Assembly: GCF_040939455.1 (NCBI RefSeq)
Contig: NC_134116.1
Coordinates: forward strand, 69,068,400-69,132,399
DNA length: 64,000 nucleotides
From: Microcebus murinus
Lineage: Eukaryota; Chordata; Mammalia; Primates; Cheirogaleidae
Direction: 5' to 3'
The notes beneath the pieces are model-generated. The model was not told the origin of the DNA. It ran no database searches and saw nothing but the letters and a program-made list of their open reading frames with translations. This document shows, piece by piece, positions 23,113 to 36,254 of the stretch; within the stretch, counting starts at the first letter, position 1; every line of letters begins with the position of its first letter. Both the position numbers and the translations under genes were made by a program.

Positions 23113-26100
23113 TGCTCTTAGACTTTTTTAGTATTGGTTGGCTGTAACTTCATTAAGTGAAGGCAATTTCAAGGCTAAGCTTTGCAGCTGTATTATTCAA
23201 AACAATTCTATCATTAAACAAAACCATGAGGCAGATGGTACAGTCTTGAGGGGCATTGCCTTCTTTTTACAAAATAATTTGACCCTTTATGCACCTGGTG
23301 CCTTCATACTTGTGTGACTTGTATAGGTATAGGGGAGTGGCATGAAATGTAATTTTAATATAAAGCATTGTGTTGCATAAGGCCAAACTCAGTAGAATTC
23401 TCCAAGAAAAGTCTTGTCTTAGACTCTAGCTCTCAACTTTCTGGGCTAGAGGAGAGTGGAGTTCTTTGTGAGAAGCATGTAGGTGACCACACGGAATAGA
23501 TGGTTACTTTCTTCATGCAGAAGTCCAGCCTTAATTCTGTTGACTATCATCCATAGAAATAGTAAGTTAGGATGTGTCTTAAGTTCAACTTTGGGATAAT
23601 ATTAAACTGAGGGGGAACACAAAAGCAACTGGATGAGCAAGTGAAAAGTAGACCTCTTAGTTCATGATTTCAGAAAATTATTGCAGATCTTTTTTCTTGC
23701 CTCTTTCTAATTGGAAGTTTCAGCACCCAGTCTTTCAGATGTACTTGAGCAGAGGAGCAGGAAAAACCCATTAGCAGTTTGGTATTGGTGTTGGCAGCTC
23801 TGCTGGACCACATCGGAAGCGTTTACTGTCAGCAGTATGTGCTGGATGGAGTGACATGACAGAGCCTGGGGGGAATTGGAGGCTTCCTGCAGGCGTGGAG
23901 TCACAGATTGGTGGCAATATCAGTTCATTTGCATAAATCAATTTCCAGAGTCCTAAATCCTGAACCTTGAATACCTATGCAGACTTGTATGTCTTGCTTC
24001 ATAGGCATACAGCTACCGCTCTGCCATGGGCTGATATTTCTTTGGAATCATTTTTTTTCCTTCCCCTTAAGAAACATTTCTATAATACTGAAAAAAAAGA
24101 AAAAAACCCAACAAACCCAGCTTCTCATTAACTAGAGTGCTCACATGTCAAGAAAGGGAATCTCGTAGTAATAGAAAAGTAGATTCATAGAAGAATGAGT
24201 CACTAGTGGGAGGAAGAATATATATGTATAGATTTTATGCTCTGGGATATTTACATGTCTAATATAGTTAAAAATAAAAGTGAAATTCTCTCTTTACCAT
24301 AAATGGATAGGGTTTTGGCCTGCTCCTTAGTGATTTAATCAGGCTGCATAATCTGTCACATGAAACACTGAGAGTTGAGTAGCAGAGTGTTTGTTCTTTA
24401 ACATTCCGTTGACATTAAACTCCTCCCTTCCTCACCCCCAGCCTTCTGTTAGGTGAAAGACTTCATTCATCCATCCATTCCTTCCACAAACACTTCGCTA
24501 GTGCCTGCCGTGGGCGTGCGAGGGACAGAGGTGAACAGCCAGGAGAACCGTGCCTGGTGGAGGCACAGGTGGCGTGTGTAGGAACCAAGCCGGGTCCAGG
24601 TGGGACAGCAGCCAGGCCAGGGTGCCGGCAGGGACCCTCCAAAGGAGCTGAGACAGCCGGAGAGCTCTAGGGGTTTAAAGGGAAGGAATTATGGGACAGG
24701 CTGCAGATTCAGGCAAGAGCCAGATTATAAACCAAAATCAGGATTTTTGTGTTATAACCTTGAAATACTCTGAAGTATTTTAAACTGCTCACAGATTTAA
24801 TTAGACAAGTTATATGAGAATTGATTTCCTCTAAGGAGTTAGAGCTGTCCTAAAAAGGGCTTTCGGTCCTTTTTCTAACACAGGTGAAGAGGGAAGTATG
24901 TTTTCTCCCTGAAGTTACTTTGAGAACAAAAAGGTTTCAAAGAAGTTTAGAGAACATTTGGTGTTAGATCCCCTTCTTGGAGAGTTTCTACACACTTTAG
25001 CTTATTAAAGGAGCCTGAGAAGTGGGCAGCAAACCAATCATGCTAATTTGCTTTAAGCTTTACTTTAAGTCTTTCAAAAATTTTTTTATGTCAGGTTTTC
25101 TTTTTCTAGTTGTATCTATTAACATTCTTTGCAGTTCTCAAGGCTTAAAATATGGAAATGATTGGCTAGCATAACAGTTTTGCTGTAAAAAGAGAATAAG
25201 AACTGTCTAGCCCAGGTAGAGAGAGCATTGACAAGCGTTGTTGAGATGTTGGGAGAGGGCACTTCCTTTTGTACTGAGCACGTCACAAGACATTCCCCTG
25301 AAAGTAACTCTCATTTTCCCCTATGGCCCTTCCCCTTACCCCGTAAAGATTACTATGAAGGCTAAATAACTGCAACATAAAAGAAGAGGAAAATGCCATT
25401 GCATTCTTTCCTGATGCCTGAACCCTATGCTTATTTTCATGACTGAACTAGGAAATCCTATAAATAGTGGGTTTGGGTAAACTGACGACAAAGCCCACCA
25501 TTAGCTCTACTAAAATTAAAGAGGCTATTGCTTTTCTACCATATATACTAACTAGTGCTTTCTAATTAGATCATCACTTTTTACGATTTATTTAGAAACA
25601 AGTAAAATGTTCCTAATTTCTTTAGGATCTAAATATTCTCTGTGTTTTATGATTGGTTTTCCTTCCCCTCTTACACACTTTTGAATACAAATGGAAACTT
25701 CCATTTAATTTTTTTCTAGTAAAAGTGGTTTAGTCTTTTTAGTAAGCCTTGGACTGTAACTACATGTGTTACCCAAGAAGTATGCAGTTGGAAAAAATAA
25801 TCCTAATTATATGGCATATTACTTTCAGCTTGGAATTTAGCAATACATGTCCTTTAAACTCAATACTATGATATATGTTTGATATAGAAAAAAGTTTAGG
25901 CTTTCGTGGACGTTTAGGATTCTATTCACTTCTTTGGTATTGAAAGTTAGTACTGAAAAGCCCCCATAGAACATGAACTCAAAGGAAATGAAGCAAATTG
26001 TGAAACTTGCAAATCTTCAGGTCACATAAGAGTGATTCTTCTTGGACCCCTCTCTTCTTCCTTCCTCTTTCAAAATCTGCTCCCACTTCTATTACAGCTT

Positions 26101-26186
26101 TGTTCTCTTCCTTTCTTCCTAGTGGGCTAAAGAAAGCTGGGGTCTCCAGCCTTCACTTTTCTATTTCCTCTCTCAGCTCCCGGGGA
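23113..26186. other. Unassigned sequence, about 3 kb
   Basis: No gene, exon or named repeat is convincing. The part at about 24460-24720 (cattccttccacaaacacttc, then a GC-rich, purine-rich stretch) resembles a common ancient mammalian repeat that begins with a 'cactgtgccaggcac'-like motif. The interval otherwise looks like ordinary non-coding DNA. Confidence 0.35.
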
Positions 26187-26405
26187 AGTAGCTAGAGAAG
26201 AACTTGGCATGGCAATATAATGGACACCCTCCACTCTGCTCTTAAAACCTAGAGTAAGTTTAGTACAAATTTCAGGAGACAGACATAAAGAGATTATAAT
26301 CTCAGTTTAATCTCTGCTTCTAAGTAGTCCTGTGCCACGTAAGTCATTCTAGGGAGATGGAGTTTGAGTTCTGACACTGAACAATTATGTGGCCTGTTTT
26401 TGGTA
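26187..26405 (+). repeat. Left arm of an older inverted repeat
   Basis: The block from 'agagaagaacttggcatggc' to 'ttatgtggcc' is reverse-complemented at 27475-27690 with roughly 75-80% identity by eye, with small indels. The inner end may overlap a MIR-like segment (about 26345-26440). The arms are about 1.07 kb apart. It may be an inverted duplication, the ends of an old DNA transposon, or two copies of one interspersed family. Confidence 0.7.
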
Positions 26406-27474
26406 ATTTCTCTTCGAAATAGGTTTAATGACTATCCAACTTTTTTCTTTTACTTGCCCATTGAACAAACATTTATGAAACACCTAGTGTGTCCCAGGCA
26501 CTGTTGGAAAGTTCTGGGAATATTAAAATAAGCAAAACCAATACAGTCCCTGCCCTCATGAAGTTACTTTCTAAAGAGGAATCTTTAAAATACTGGCAAA
26601 ACAAGGCTTTCCCCCACTTGTTCCTGTTACATTTTATTTCCTCACTGTGGCCTTAAATTTTGTATCCTAGCAAGTAGAGCTGTGCTGACATCAATTTTTT
26701 AAGAAAATGGAATTAATATCAAATATATACTGTTAGAACAAGAATTCCTATAACTTCTATATCCAGTGATTAACATTCTTGCTTTAAATATGAAATGGCA
26801 TTTTACTGTGATTAAACGCTGGGGTATCATAGATATCCCAGGAATGGGATACCCCTGGAATGTCACAGATTCTAACAGCAATCTTTTGATGTTTCCTTTG
26901 GTTTGTAGACTTTTCATGACATGTATTAAATATTATCTATCTTCCAGGTGATCTTTAATAAAATGAGACTGTTTCTCTGATGTTTGCCCCAGGCATAGAA
27001 TAATATTTTAAGCTAAAAGCATGACAAGGTTTTACATTTTGTTATCTTTTAAAAGAATTTTACCCCATATTGTATGTATCACTGTTCACAACATTTAATT
27101 GCAAAGATTTCAATTTAAATAAGGTCCCTTGGGGAGACCTTGGGGAAGAAAATATAGCAGGCAAAAAAAAAAATGCCTGCTTAATGTCATTCATCATAAT
27201 TAAGCTTTGGATTGTGGCTCAGCAAACTCGAAGATACTTATTATATTTCCTTGAGCCTGACTGTCACTCTGAACAGTGCTACACATGTGGGCAGACCTTC
27301 CTTCTCTTCTACCCACAAATATCAAGAGAGACCGATATGAAAGTAGCTCCTTTTCTCTGCTTAGGAAAGGCGCCACAGTTTCTCCCACTGCCTTCTCTGA
27401 AGTGGGCTCGTCCGTTACCCAGAGCCCCACCTAGCAGCGTTTGCAAGTTCAGCAGCAGCAGCTGTGAAGTTGAG
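26406..27474. other. Spacer between the inverted repeat arms
   Basis: A fragment like the ancient 'tgtcccaggcactgtt' repeat lies at about 26455-26590. Overlapping hairpins sit at 26821-26855: tatccca and tgggata flank a GGAA loop, and ggggtatc pairs with gatacccc. A 143-codon plus frame (27070-27501) crosses the inner edge of the right arm, lacks a domain I recognise, and is probably chance. Confidence 0.4.
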
Positions 27475-27690
27475 AACACTGTGGGCCACACGACTGTTTA
27501 ATGGCACAACTCAAACCCCATCTGACTAGAATGACTTTATTGGCACATGGCTAATTAGTAGCAGAGTTTAAACTTAGATTAATCTCTTTATTTCTGTCCT
27601 CCAGAATTTGTACTGAAATGACTTAAGCTTATGAGCAGAGTGGAGACTGTCCATTATATTGCTATGCCAAGCTCTTCTCTGCAAAGAAGA
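27475..27690 (-). repeat. Right arm of an older inverted repeat
   Basis: Reverse complement of 26187-26405, alignable from 'tctagaatgactt' outward to 'gccaagctcttctctg'. Similarity stops abruptly at the outer edge near 27690. Confidence 0.7.
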
Positions 27691-27779
27691 CAGAATGAGG
27701 ACAGAATTAGGAACACTAAAGAAGGGCAGGATAGATGTTAAGAAAAATCTACATGTTCTAGGAGAATATTTGCCTGGTG

Positions 27780-28380
27780 TCAGTAGGAACCAAGGGCCTT
27801 GGTCCCCCCTAAGGCAGATTGATTAATAGGAAAAAAGGCATTCAAATTTATTTAATGTGTATACACAGGGCCCTTTAAAATGAAGACCCAAAGATATAGG
27901 GGAAATTGTTCATTTTTATGCTTAGGTTCAACAAAGAATGGACAGCCATGTAGAAATATGATTGGGCAAAAAGTGTACGGTCTAATGCTAGTAGACTGGG
28001 TGGGCAAACCCAGCAAGGTCTGTCTGTCCAGATTCTTCTGGGCTTCTCTGAGCAGCATCCTTCTTTCTGGGTATGGGGCAGGACCCTCTCTAGAATAGGG
28101 GTCTTATGACCTATAGTCAAACAAGGTAGGTCAGGGAATTTCCTTATGGCCAGTTTTTACGCATAATAATTTTAGGTCTTATGGCTGGCTTTCAAGAAAA
28201 GGGGTTCTGGCTTTTATGACCTGCCTTGGGGAAAAGGGATTCTGGTTTCGATGGCCTCAGGGGAGAATAGACTCAAAGGCAAGAGGGTAGGAGAAGGTCA
28301 GAGAACTTCTGCTTTCGAGGCCTTCATTTTGAAGTACCCTATTCTGAGTCTCACCACTTCATCTTTCCTGATACCACTCG
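27780..28380. repeat. Unclassified LTR-like block with internal repeats
   Basis: The block has repeated modules: 'ggctttcaagaaaaggggttctgg' is echoed by 'gccttggggaaaagggattctgg', each preceded by a 'cttatg' motif and followed by 'cttttatga' or 'ttcgatgg' (about 28175-28255). The repeated modules and the mixed composition suggest an antisense LTR. I cannot name it. Confidence 0.35.
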
Positions 28381-28399
28381 GTTATTTGTATAAAGTTGT

Positions 28400-29290
28400 A
28401 AAAAAAAGTCCTGTATTTTATATATTTTTACAGATGTGTCCAGACTCACTGAAATTCCATATGTGGAAGATTTTTAAAAAGTTTTGGAATATTTATTTTC
28501 AACTTTTAAAAAGTGAGCACATAAGAGGGTAGTCACAGGTGCATACACGATTCTCAGTTGTATGACCATGTAATGATGGAAATAATTCCATGCACACATT
28601 TTTCAAAATATTCTCCCCCAGAGTTTGTTCTCCCCCAAAGTATTCTCCCCCTTGTTTCTTTCAAGAAGTAGTTATTTTCTCACTCATTATTAAAATGACG
28701 GCTTTACCCCAAAGGAAGGGTTTTAAAGTCTTTGAAAATGTCTTTGAAAATATCTTCCAAACAGCGTATCCTGACAGCCACTTGTCATCACAGACAAACA
28801 CAGCAAATTTGGAGAATATGGTGTTTTCTATAATAAAGATGTATAATGCCTTTAGATTCGACAAGTATTCTATACATTTTGCCACAATCAGCCAAAAAGA
28901 CCCCTGTGTCATTCAAATTATTACCATGATTATTCTCCATGCCATTACAAAGTATTGGAAATGAGTCTACCATATTTCAAAGGTCTTGTATTCATGGACA
29001 ATAACTACATTTTTGACATTTCTGACACTTGGCATACTTCTGGCTTCAACTTCTGTGCTGTAACGTCCTGACTAGAAATGGGGCCGTGGAAAATTTCATA
29101 TGTAGGACTGTCTCTGTGACTTTACCCCAGAATATTTGTTATTCCCTTTGAAGTAGCCATTCCATTAAGCAGAGCTTTCTTCATAAATCATTGTTTTTAT
29201 TAAAGAAGTTGCTGTTAAGAATATATCTTGTCTGGTACATGTTTCCTTTTAGTTGCTCACCAAAAAGTGAGCTCTTTTTCTATTTCATTT
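28400..29290. other. Unassigned AT-rich sequence
   Basis: Contains small imperfect repeats: ttctcccccagag / ttctcccccaaag / ttctccccctt at 28609-28655 and a doubled 'gtctttgaaaat' at about 28728-28751. The 124-codon plus frame (28590-28964) is low complexity in part and has no domain. Confidence 0.35.
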
Positions 29291-29297
29291 TTAACCA

Positions 29298-29382
29298 GAC
29301 TAGTATTACCATAAGCTGACTAGTATTACCATAAGCTGATTACCATAAGCTGACTACCAGACTAGTATTACCGTTAGCTGAC
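29298..29382 (+). repeat. Short tandem repeat, 20-bp unit
   Basis: The unit gactagtattaccataagct occurs twice perfectly (29298-29317, 29318-29337), then as a partial copy (29341-29351) and a diverged copy with 'ccgttagct' (29362-29379). Confidence 0.85.
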
Positions 29383-29689
29383 ATCTTTATTCTCTTCTGT
29401 CTATACAGAAAACCTGTACTGTATAATTTGTTTTAATGTTTACTTTGTTACATCTTTAGCAATGTTTGCTGAAAATCTTTCAGTTGCATTTGCTGATAAA
29501 TGAATGCATTTCAGCTTGTCTCCATACTGGTTTCCTTGCGTTTCAAGTATTTTTTTTACCATAATAGGAAGAATAAGTGCTTACCCACTCATACATGACT
29601 TTTCGTCCTTCTAATTTTTCAGCATTAAGCAAGAAAACTCAGAAGGCTCTGAAACATTTTCCTTAATGTTAAAGTACTGAATTGACTAT

Positions 29690-30168
29690 CATGCAACTTC
29701 ACTTATGGCGTGGTTGGGAGTTGACCAAAGGGAATGGAAAGGAGAGGACTCTCTAGGCAGAAGAAAGGACAGATACAGACATATCATGCTGTTAAAAAAA
29801 AAAAAAAGTGGCCAACTTCGAAAACTGTGTGTAATTCTGGTTTACCATAAGATGAGGGCAGGAGACCATCATGCGATGAGATTTGAAATGCTGGCAGGAG
29901 CCACATCTAAGGTTTTCTTTAGGTAGAGTGAGTGACGAAATGAGTCTTCACATGGAGTCTCTACCACACAACACCCACGGTGGGATTAAATGCTGGTGCT
30001 TTCCTGGGAAGCATAATCTCAGGGCAGTGAGAGAGACGGAAAGTGAAATGAGCCAGAGAAGGATGGGAGGTGACACAGTCTTACATTACAGAGCCTGCCA
30101 TTGCTTCATAAAGAAATGTAGCCGGCTTCTCAGCCACCTGGAGTATCACTCCGGCACAAGTGCAAGGC
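29690..30168. other. Ancient purine-rich interspersed repeat (probable)
   Basis: A purine-rich stretch with a 14-bp A run. Its style ('gaccatcatgcgatgagattt', 'gctggcaggagccacatct') matches the older repeat also seen at 53530-54290. The frame at 29883-30305 runs from here into the downstream Alu and is not a gene. Confidence 0.35.
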
Positions 30169-30170
30169 AA

Positions 30171-31450
<1,280 letters not shown>

Positions 31451-31629
31451 GCTCAGATCACCATAGTTCTCTCTGTTTTATGAGGGTTTCTAAATGAAAA
31501 GAGAGAAAAAGAAAAAGGAATTTCTTCTAGATTGTCTTCTTGGTGTAAATATACCAATACCTGAAGGCCAGGGACTAGTCTTCAGCCCACAGACAATTCT
31601 GTGCCTCTACACAAATAATGGCTCCCTTA

Positions 31630-31654
31630 CCTTCCTTCCTTCCTTCCTTCCTTC
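31630..31654 (+). repeat. (CTTC)n microsatellite
   Basis: Six tandem CTTC units in a pyrimidine-rich setting, inside a 140-codon frame (31494-31916) that I regard as chance. Confidence 0.95.
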
Positions 31655-31659
31655 TGTGG

Positions 31660-34600
31660 GGCGTCCATCAGTTCTGCTGAGCTTGAATGAACTTTTTGGG
31701 TTGAGTCTGCATAAGTCATCCATAAAACATTTCTGCAACACTCTGATCTCATTTCCATCCAAGTCTCAGTGCAAGCGTCTCCAACAATTGAACATTTTAT
31801 TAATCAGAGAAAAAGTTTATCCACAAACGCACTGTAAGAAAAGCTTTCGTCTAATCTCCCCTGTGTCATGTTTCATTATGACAGATGTGTCTCATTTCAG
31901 GCTCTTATTTACATAGCACACAGACATATTGTCATTACAGATAATTAGTCTTAAAAGCATTAGCTTTTATAACACTCGAGTTTTAAATTTCCCATTCATT
32001 CATCAGCATGTTAAAAAATATGCTCCCTCGTCCCATTAGGTTCTGGGGCTGATTTTATTTCTGCTTGAGTCCTTTGTCCTTCTCATATTTTCCGGGAAAA
32101 GAGGGACTCAGAGGAGGCTATTGTTTCAATATTCTAATGTCTAAAACTGATGTTCTTTTCTATGAAGATAATTGAATCACTAAATTTGATGAAAGCTCCC
32201 AGAAATATCAGGCAACAGATTTTCTATGTGGTCTATAGATACAGCTATTAACAAAAATGAATTTTAAAGTCAAAGGGAAATTTTCTGGATTTTTTTTCAA
32301 CATGGCTGTTTCTCCACTGACAGGCATTTAAAAAATTATTCCACAAATAACCTCTATTAATAAGCTTTCTTGATTTTTCTAAACATTTCATAAGGTTTGA
32401 AGCCTTGCCTATGAGGATCAATGTTTTTAATATTTTAGGATTTGGGGGGAATGGAGATTACATTAAGAATGAAGCTCCTTCAACTGATAATAGGCAATTA
32501 GTGGTTTTGGTTTTGTTTGTTTGATTTTGCTAAGCTATTCTCCAGTCATCTTGAGCAGAACTTAAAATTTTATGAAGGTGACAAGTGAGATAACTCATCA
32601 CTTTGGTTTGGTGTAAATGCTGTGAATTGTAATTAGAAATGTGAAAATTATTAGTCTAGGAAAGAGAAGCGAAATTTATTTTCCTCTTGTGGACCTCTCT
32701 AGGAGGTTTCCATGAGATTTTGTTGAAGAGGATGGTTCAGGTGTTCTAGGGTTTTCTCCTGGACCTGTGGTGGTCTTTGCATCTCTCCTGTCTTTGGGGC
32801 TGAGCTAAAAGCCATCATGATGTTGAATGTATTTGACTGCCATGTCATGAAAATGGATAAAGGGTGTCTTTGTTTGAGAATATTTATATCTGAGGCTCTC
32901 AGGTAGAAAAGCAACCCCTTTGTGACCAGCAGTTCCTTGCTGGCTTGGAGGAGTTGACTGACAAAGGAGCTCTGAAAGCACAGCCACCATCAACCTGCCC
33001 TGTGGAGTGACCTCGTCTGGTGGAGATTCTCCCGGGAAGAGGCCATTGTGAGGAGGGGGCAGAGGGGCTTGGCCACTTGCCTCAGATCAACACATCCTTG
33101 CTCTTTTTTCCCCTCTTTCTCAACCTCTCTGCAACACTAACTTTTCAATTGCTTTTCTTTCCTATTTATCTTATGGAAGCCAAATCTCATAGCTTACACT
33201 TCCTTTACTCAAAATCTGGGACTATTTGGAAAGAAAATAAATAGTTAGAGTAACCTCCTGGGTAATTTAAATAAAACTTGGTGCCTGAGAGATTCTTTTA
33301 AATGGAAATGGAAAATTATTATTCATTTCTGACCAGTTTCCATTTTCATTTTTTTTTTTAAATTACTGAGCTTCTTTTCTCTGAAATCAAGTCTCTAAAC
33401 CGAACCTTAATTACTCATTTTTAAGTGTAGGAAGATTTATTATTCAAAGAGCAGCCAGGAATCCAGAGTGGCCGTTGTTCTGTTCATATTTTAAAGGGTT
33501 AGTCAGAAACATTTCTCCCAATGGGAATATTTTGTACATAAAGTCTCTAGTCCAAAAGGTAAAAAGCTGAAAAAATAAAGAATTAAAGTAAATCTGTAAC
33601 AGAGGGAGATGACTAAATCTTTTGAAATCTTTAGTAGCATGATCCCCACAGAGTAAATGAATTAAATTAACAGAATAGAAACGATCTTTGCATTCACACA
33701 GCATCTATTTTTCCAAGACCTCTTTTTGCCTTGTATCACTTAAGTAAGTGATACCTTTAAGGTAAATACTCTTAAGCCTATCTTGCCTTTTAAGAATCCA
33801 TCTAACACTCTTTATGTGCTTTCTAAGAAATGTTTTTCTTTGTAAAATGAGCCTTTTCTGATCTATTGTCTTAAATTGCAGAACTATGTCTACCATAAGG
33901 TTTAAAAACGTTGTCATTTTCCCTTTAGTTCTCTGTAGCCTGGTTTATAGAGTTTATTTGCCAAAGGGCCTTAGGAAATGATCATTTCTGAAAGCCTTTA
34001 AAGTAGGAGAGATCTTTATGTCTTGCTCATGATTTTAAGGTGTTTCTGCTTAAAGGGAAAACCAAGCAATAGACACAAAGGTGTCTTTGGAAAAGAAATG
34101 AGGCAAATTAGTTGTAGACATGTTGTCCCAAGGGTTGGTGTACCTATGGGTGGAGGCATAGGCAGGAAGACATAAGAACCAGGGCTTGGTAGAGAGGCCA
34201 AGATTTAACTATGGGACTCAGCCACACAGGGATGGCGGGTAAAGTTGTAAAAGAGAAACAGTTAATAAAAGAGAAGAGGACCAAAGGCATACTTAGGGCC
34301 ATGGAGGAGTTGGAGTCCATATGGGGGTCTGGAAGGGTGTGCTTGAACACATAGGAGGAAAACCAGAGAAATTGTGACATACTAGGAGAGAACATTTCAG
34401 AAGCTTTGATAGGTCAGCTATGCTGGATGGAAATTGAAAATAAGGCCACTGCATTTGGTATCCCAATTATGATGATGATTATTATTTATGGTTAGATAAC
34501 AGAACAGTGAAGAAGGAAGCCAGAAGGAGATGTGGAGAATAACAACACAAAGGCAAGATGAGTATAGTGTTCCCCAGAATTCCTGGGTGGGAAAGGTTAG

Positions 34601-34950
34601 AAATAGGTTAGAAATAGGGTGCTAGCGAAAAGGGCATGAAGGTCACAGGATTTAGGATAGGGGCATCTGTGAAAATTTGTAGGTAGACTGGAAAATGCCA
34701 GTGGAAAGAGAAAGAGTAACTGTAATGTTACAAGAAGGACTCAGGAAACAAAGTCCCATAAGAGACTGGAAGGAATGGGATCAAAGGCATACCCAGGAGC
34801 AAACCTTAGACATGAACATGCGAGTCTAGTCTTCCCTTCCTCCTTGGGTGGTCCTGGGGCAATGCACTTTGGTCCCTGGGTTCCTAATTGTTGCTCAAAT
34901 TTCTTTCAGGTCTGTGTATCTATTATTCCCACCATCTACTTAGGCTAGGA
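31660..34950. other. Unassigned sequence, about 3.3 kb
   Basis: No named repeat and no credible exon. A perfect 10-bp inverted repeat, gtatcactta-ag-taagtgatac, lies at 33733-33754. The part at 34440-34950 is purine-rich. Several short minus frames (32699-33917, 34016-34395) show no domain. Confidence 0.35.
33733..33754. repeat. Perfect 10-bp inverted repeat
   Basis: gtatcactta (33733-33742), AG, then taagtgatac (33745-33754). It has the same AG loop as the hairpin at 40016, probably by chance. Confidence 0.95.
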
Positions 34951-34957
34951 AAGAGGA

Positions 34958-35533
34958 GTGGAACCTGTCCATGATTCCCCGGGGACAGGAAAAGGAGGTG
35001 AAACCTCAACATGGAAAAACTCTACAGTGACAGTGAAAGGAAGGCCTGGGAACCAAAGAAAGATGGACAATGAACAGCAGCCACAGGATGAGGGAGAGTT
35101 GGAAGTAGCTAGGAAGACAAGGAAAAGTCAGAATACAAGGGAAAGACAGAAGATGAGGGAAATGCTAAAAGATAAGGTAAAGCCAGAGAGCAAAACAAGG
35201 GCTGCAGGAGAGCACCCAGCTGAGGATGGGGTGCCCAGGAAAGCCAAAAGGAAAACCAGTAAGGGGCTGGGTCAGTGCTGTAAGGCAGTCATACACGATA
35301 TGCAGTTAGGCAATGAGAAGATGATAAGAAAATTTGATGAGATGGCTAGGGTGGAGGATGGGGTGAGAAAAAAACAGAAATTGGGGGGCTTCTGTGGATG
35401 CCAAGAAGTTTACAGAACCCCTCTACTCGAGAGGCCTAAGAAAACTGCAGGGCCCCACAAAGGTGCATTGAAGATATTCCTTATGTGTAGTGCCCCTGGC
35501 AGGCATCTGGCGAGCCATGTGCTTCAACCTTAA
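34958..35533 (+). other. 191-codon open frame in T-poor sequence, unidentified
   Basis: This is the longest open frame in the window. The predicted protein is very basic and hydrophilic (runs such as RKTRKSQNTRERQKMRE and RKAKRKTSK), has no signal peptide or membrane segment, and ends with a less biased tail. The DNA is purine-rich and T-poor, which by itself removes most stop codons from the plus strand. A faint likeness to an HMG-box segment (residues KMIRKFDEMARVED) is too short to trust. There is no CpG-rich promoter, no clear Kozak context and no polyadenylation signal nearby. It may be chance, or a fragment of a retrocopy or old provirus. Confidence 0.25.
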
Positions 35534-36254
35534 GCTAGCATTTTGCTTTAGGTGCCTCTCCTCTTGCCAGCAGCCTTTGGACCCAGCTGCAATGCTCTAT
35601 GTTTCAGTATTGGATTTTCAACCATTGCTCGGAAAAAATGCTTATGGTGCATTGTACAACGAAACAACATGGTTTGCAGGACCATAAAAAAAGAAATGAG
35701 AATGGAAAATGAAGGAACTCATAAATGATGGCCTTGGTGTTCTTATTAAAGCAGAGGAAGAAAGAATTAATTCTGGTGGGGGGGTGGTGGTTGATTGGGA
35801 GAAAGGGAGTAGAGCCAGAGAAAGCAGTGGAGAAAAAGTAACATTTGGATCGTGCCTCTTAGGTAGCATCACATGTCTGCTATTTCACAACCAAGAATCA
35901 CCAGTGATTTACTTATCAGTGGGTAATTATGCACTGCTAACTTTTCATTATCAAGACCTTGCTTCATAGCTTCTTCTGATTCCCTTCTTTGACACTCCAT
36001 TACACCAATTACCTCAAGATTATCTATCATTTATCTGGTAAAGAAGTATCAGAGAAAGAACATTCAAGCAAGGGACACAGTATTCACTGGAGTAGAGTTG
36101 ATAAAATGCAGCACATAGGCAAATATGGCTTAGGCACAGGGGGTTGGGTTGGGTGAATGGTAAGAGGTGAGCACAGAAAGATAATCTTTCCCAGAAAGGG
36201 AAAGGTATATTCAAGAGCTCAGATGTGATTCTTAAGGGGGGGCTCATGCAGATT
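35534..36254. other. Unassigned sequence
   Basis: No gene or nameable repeat. A G-rich run near 35777-35790 and another at 36235-36243 are noted only. Confidence 0.35.

Noticed and set aside
27070..27501. 143-codon plus frame as an exon
   Set aside because: No domain, no splice-site context I can defend, and it overlaps the arm of an inverted repeat.
29298..29382. CRISPR-like array
   Set aside because: Only two perfect units with no spacers, in a primate genome. It is a simple tandem repeat.
34958..35533. Possible HMG-box retrogene in the 191-codon frame
   Set aside because: The likeness covers roughly a dozen residues (around KFDEMARVED) and neither flank aligns. Low T content explains the open frame.
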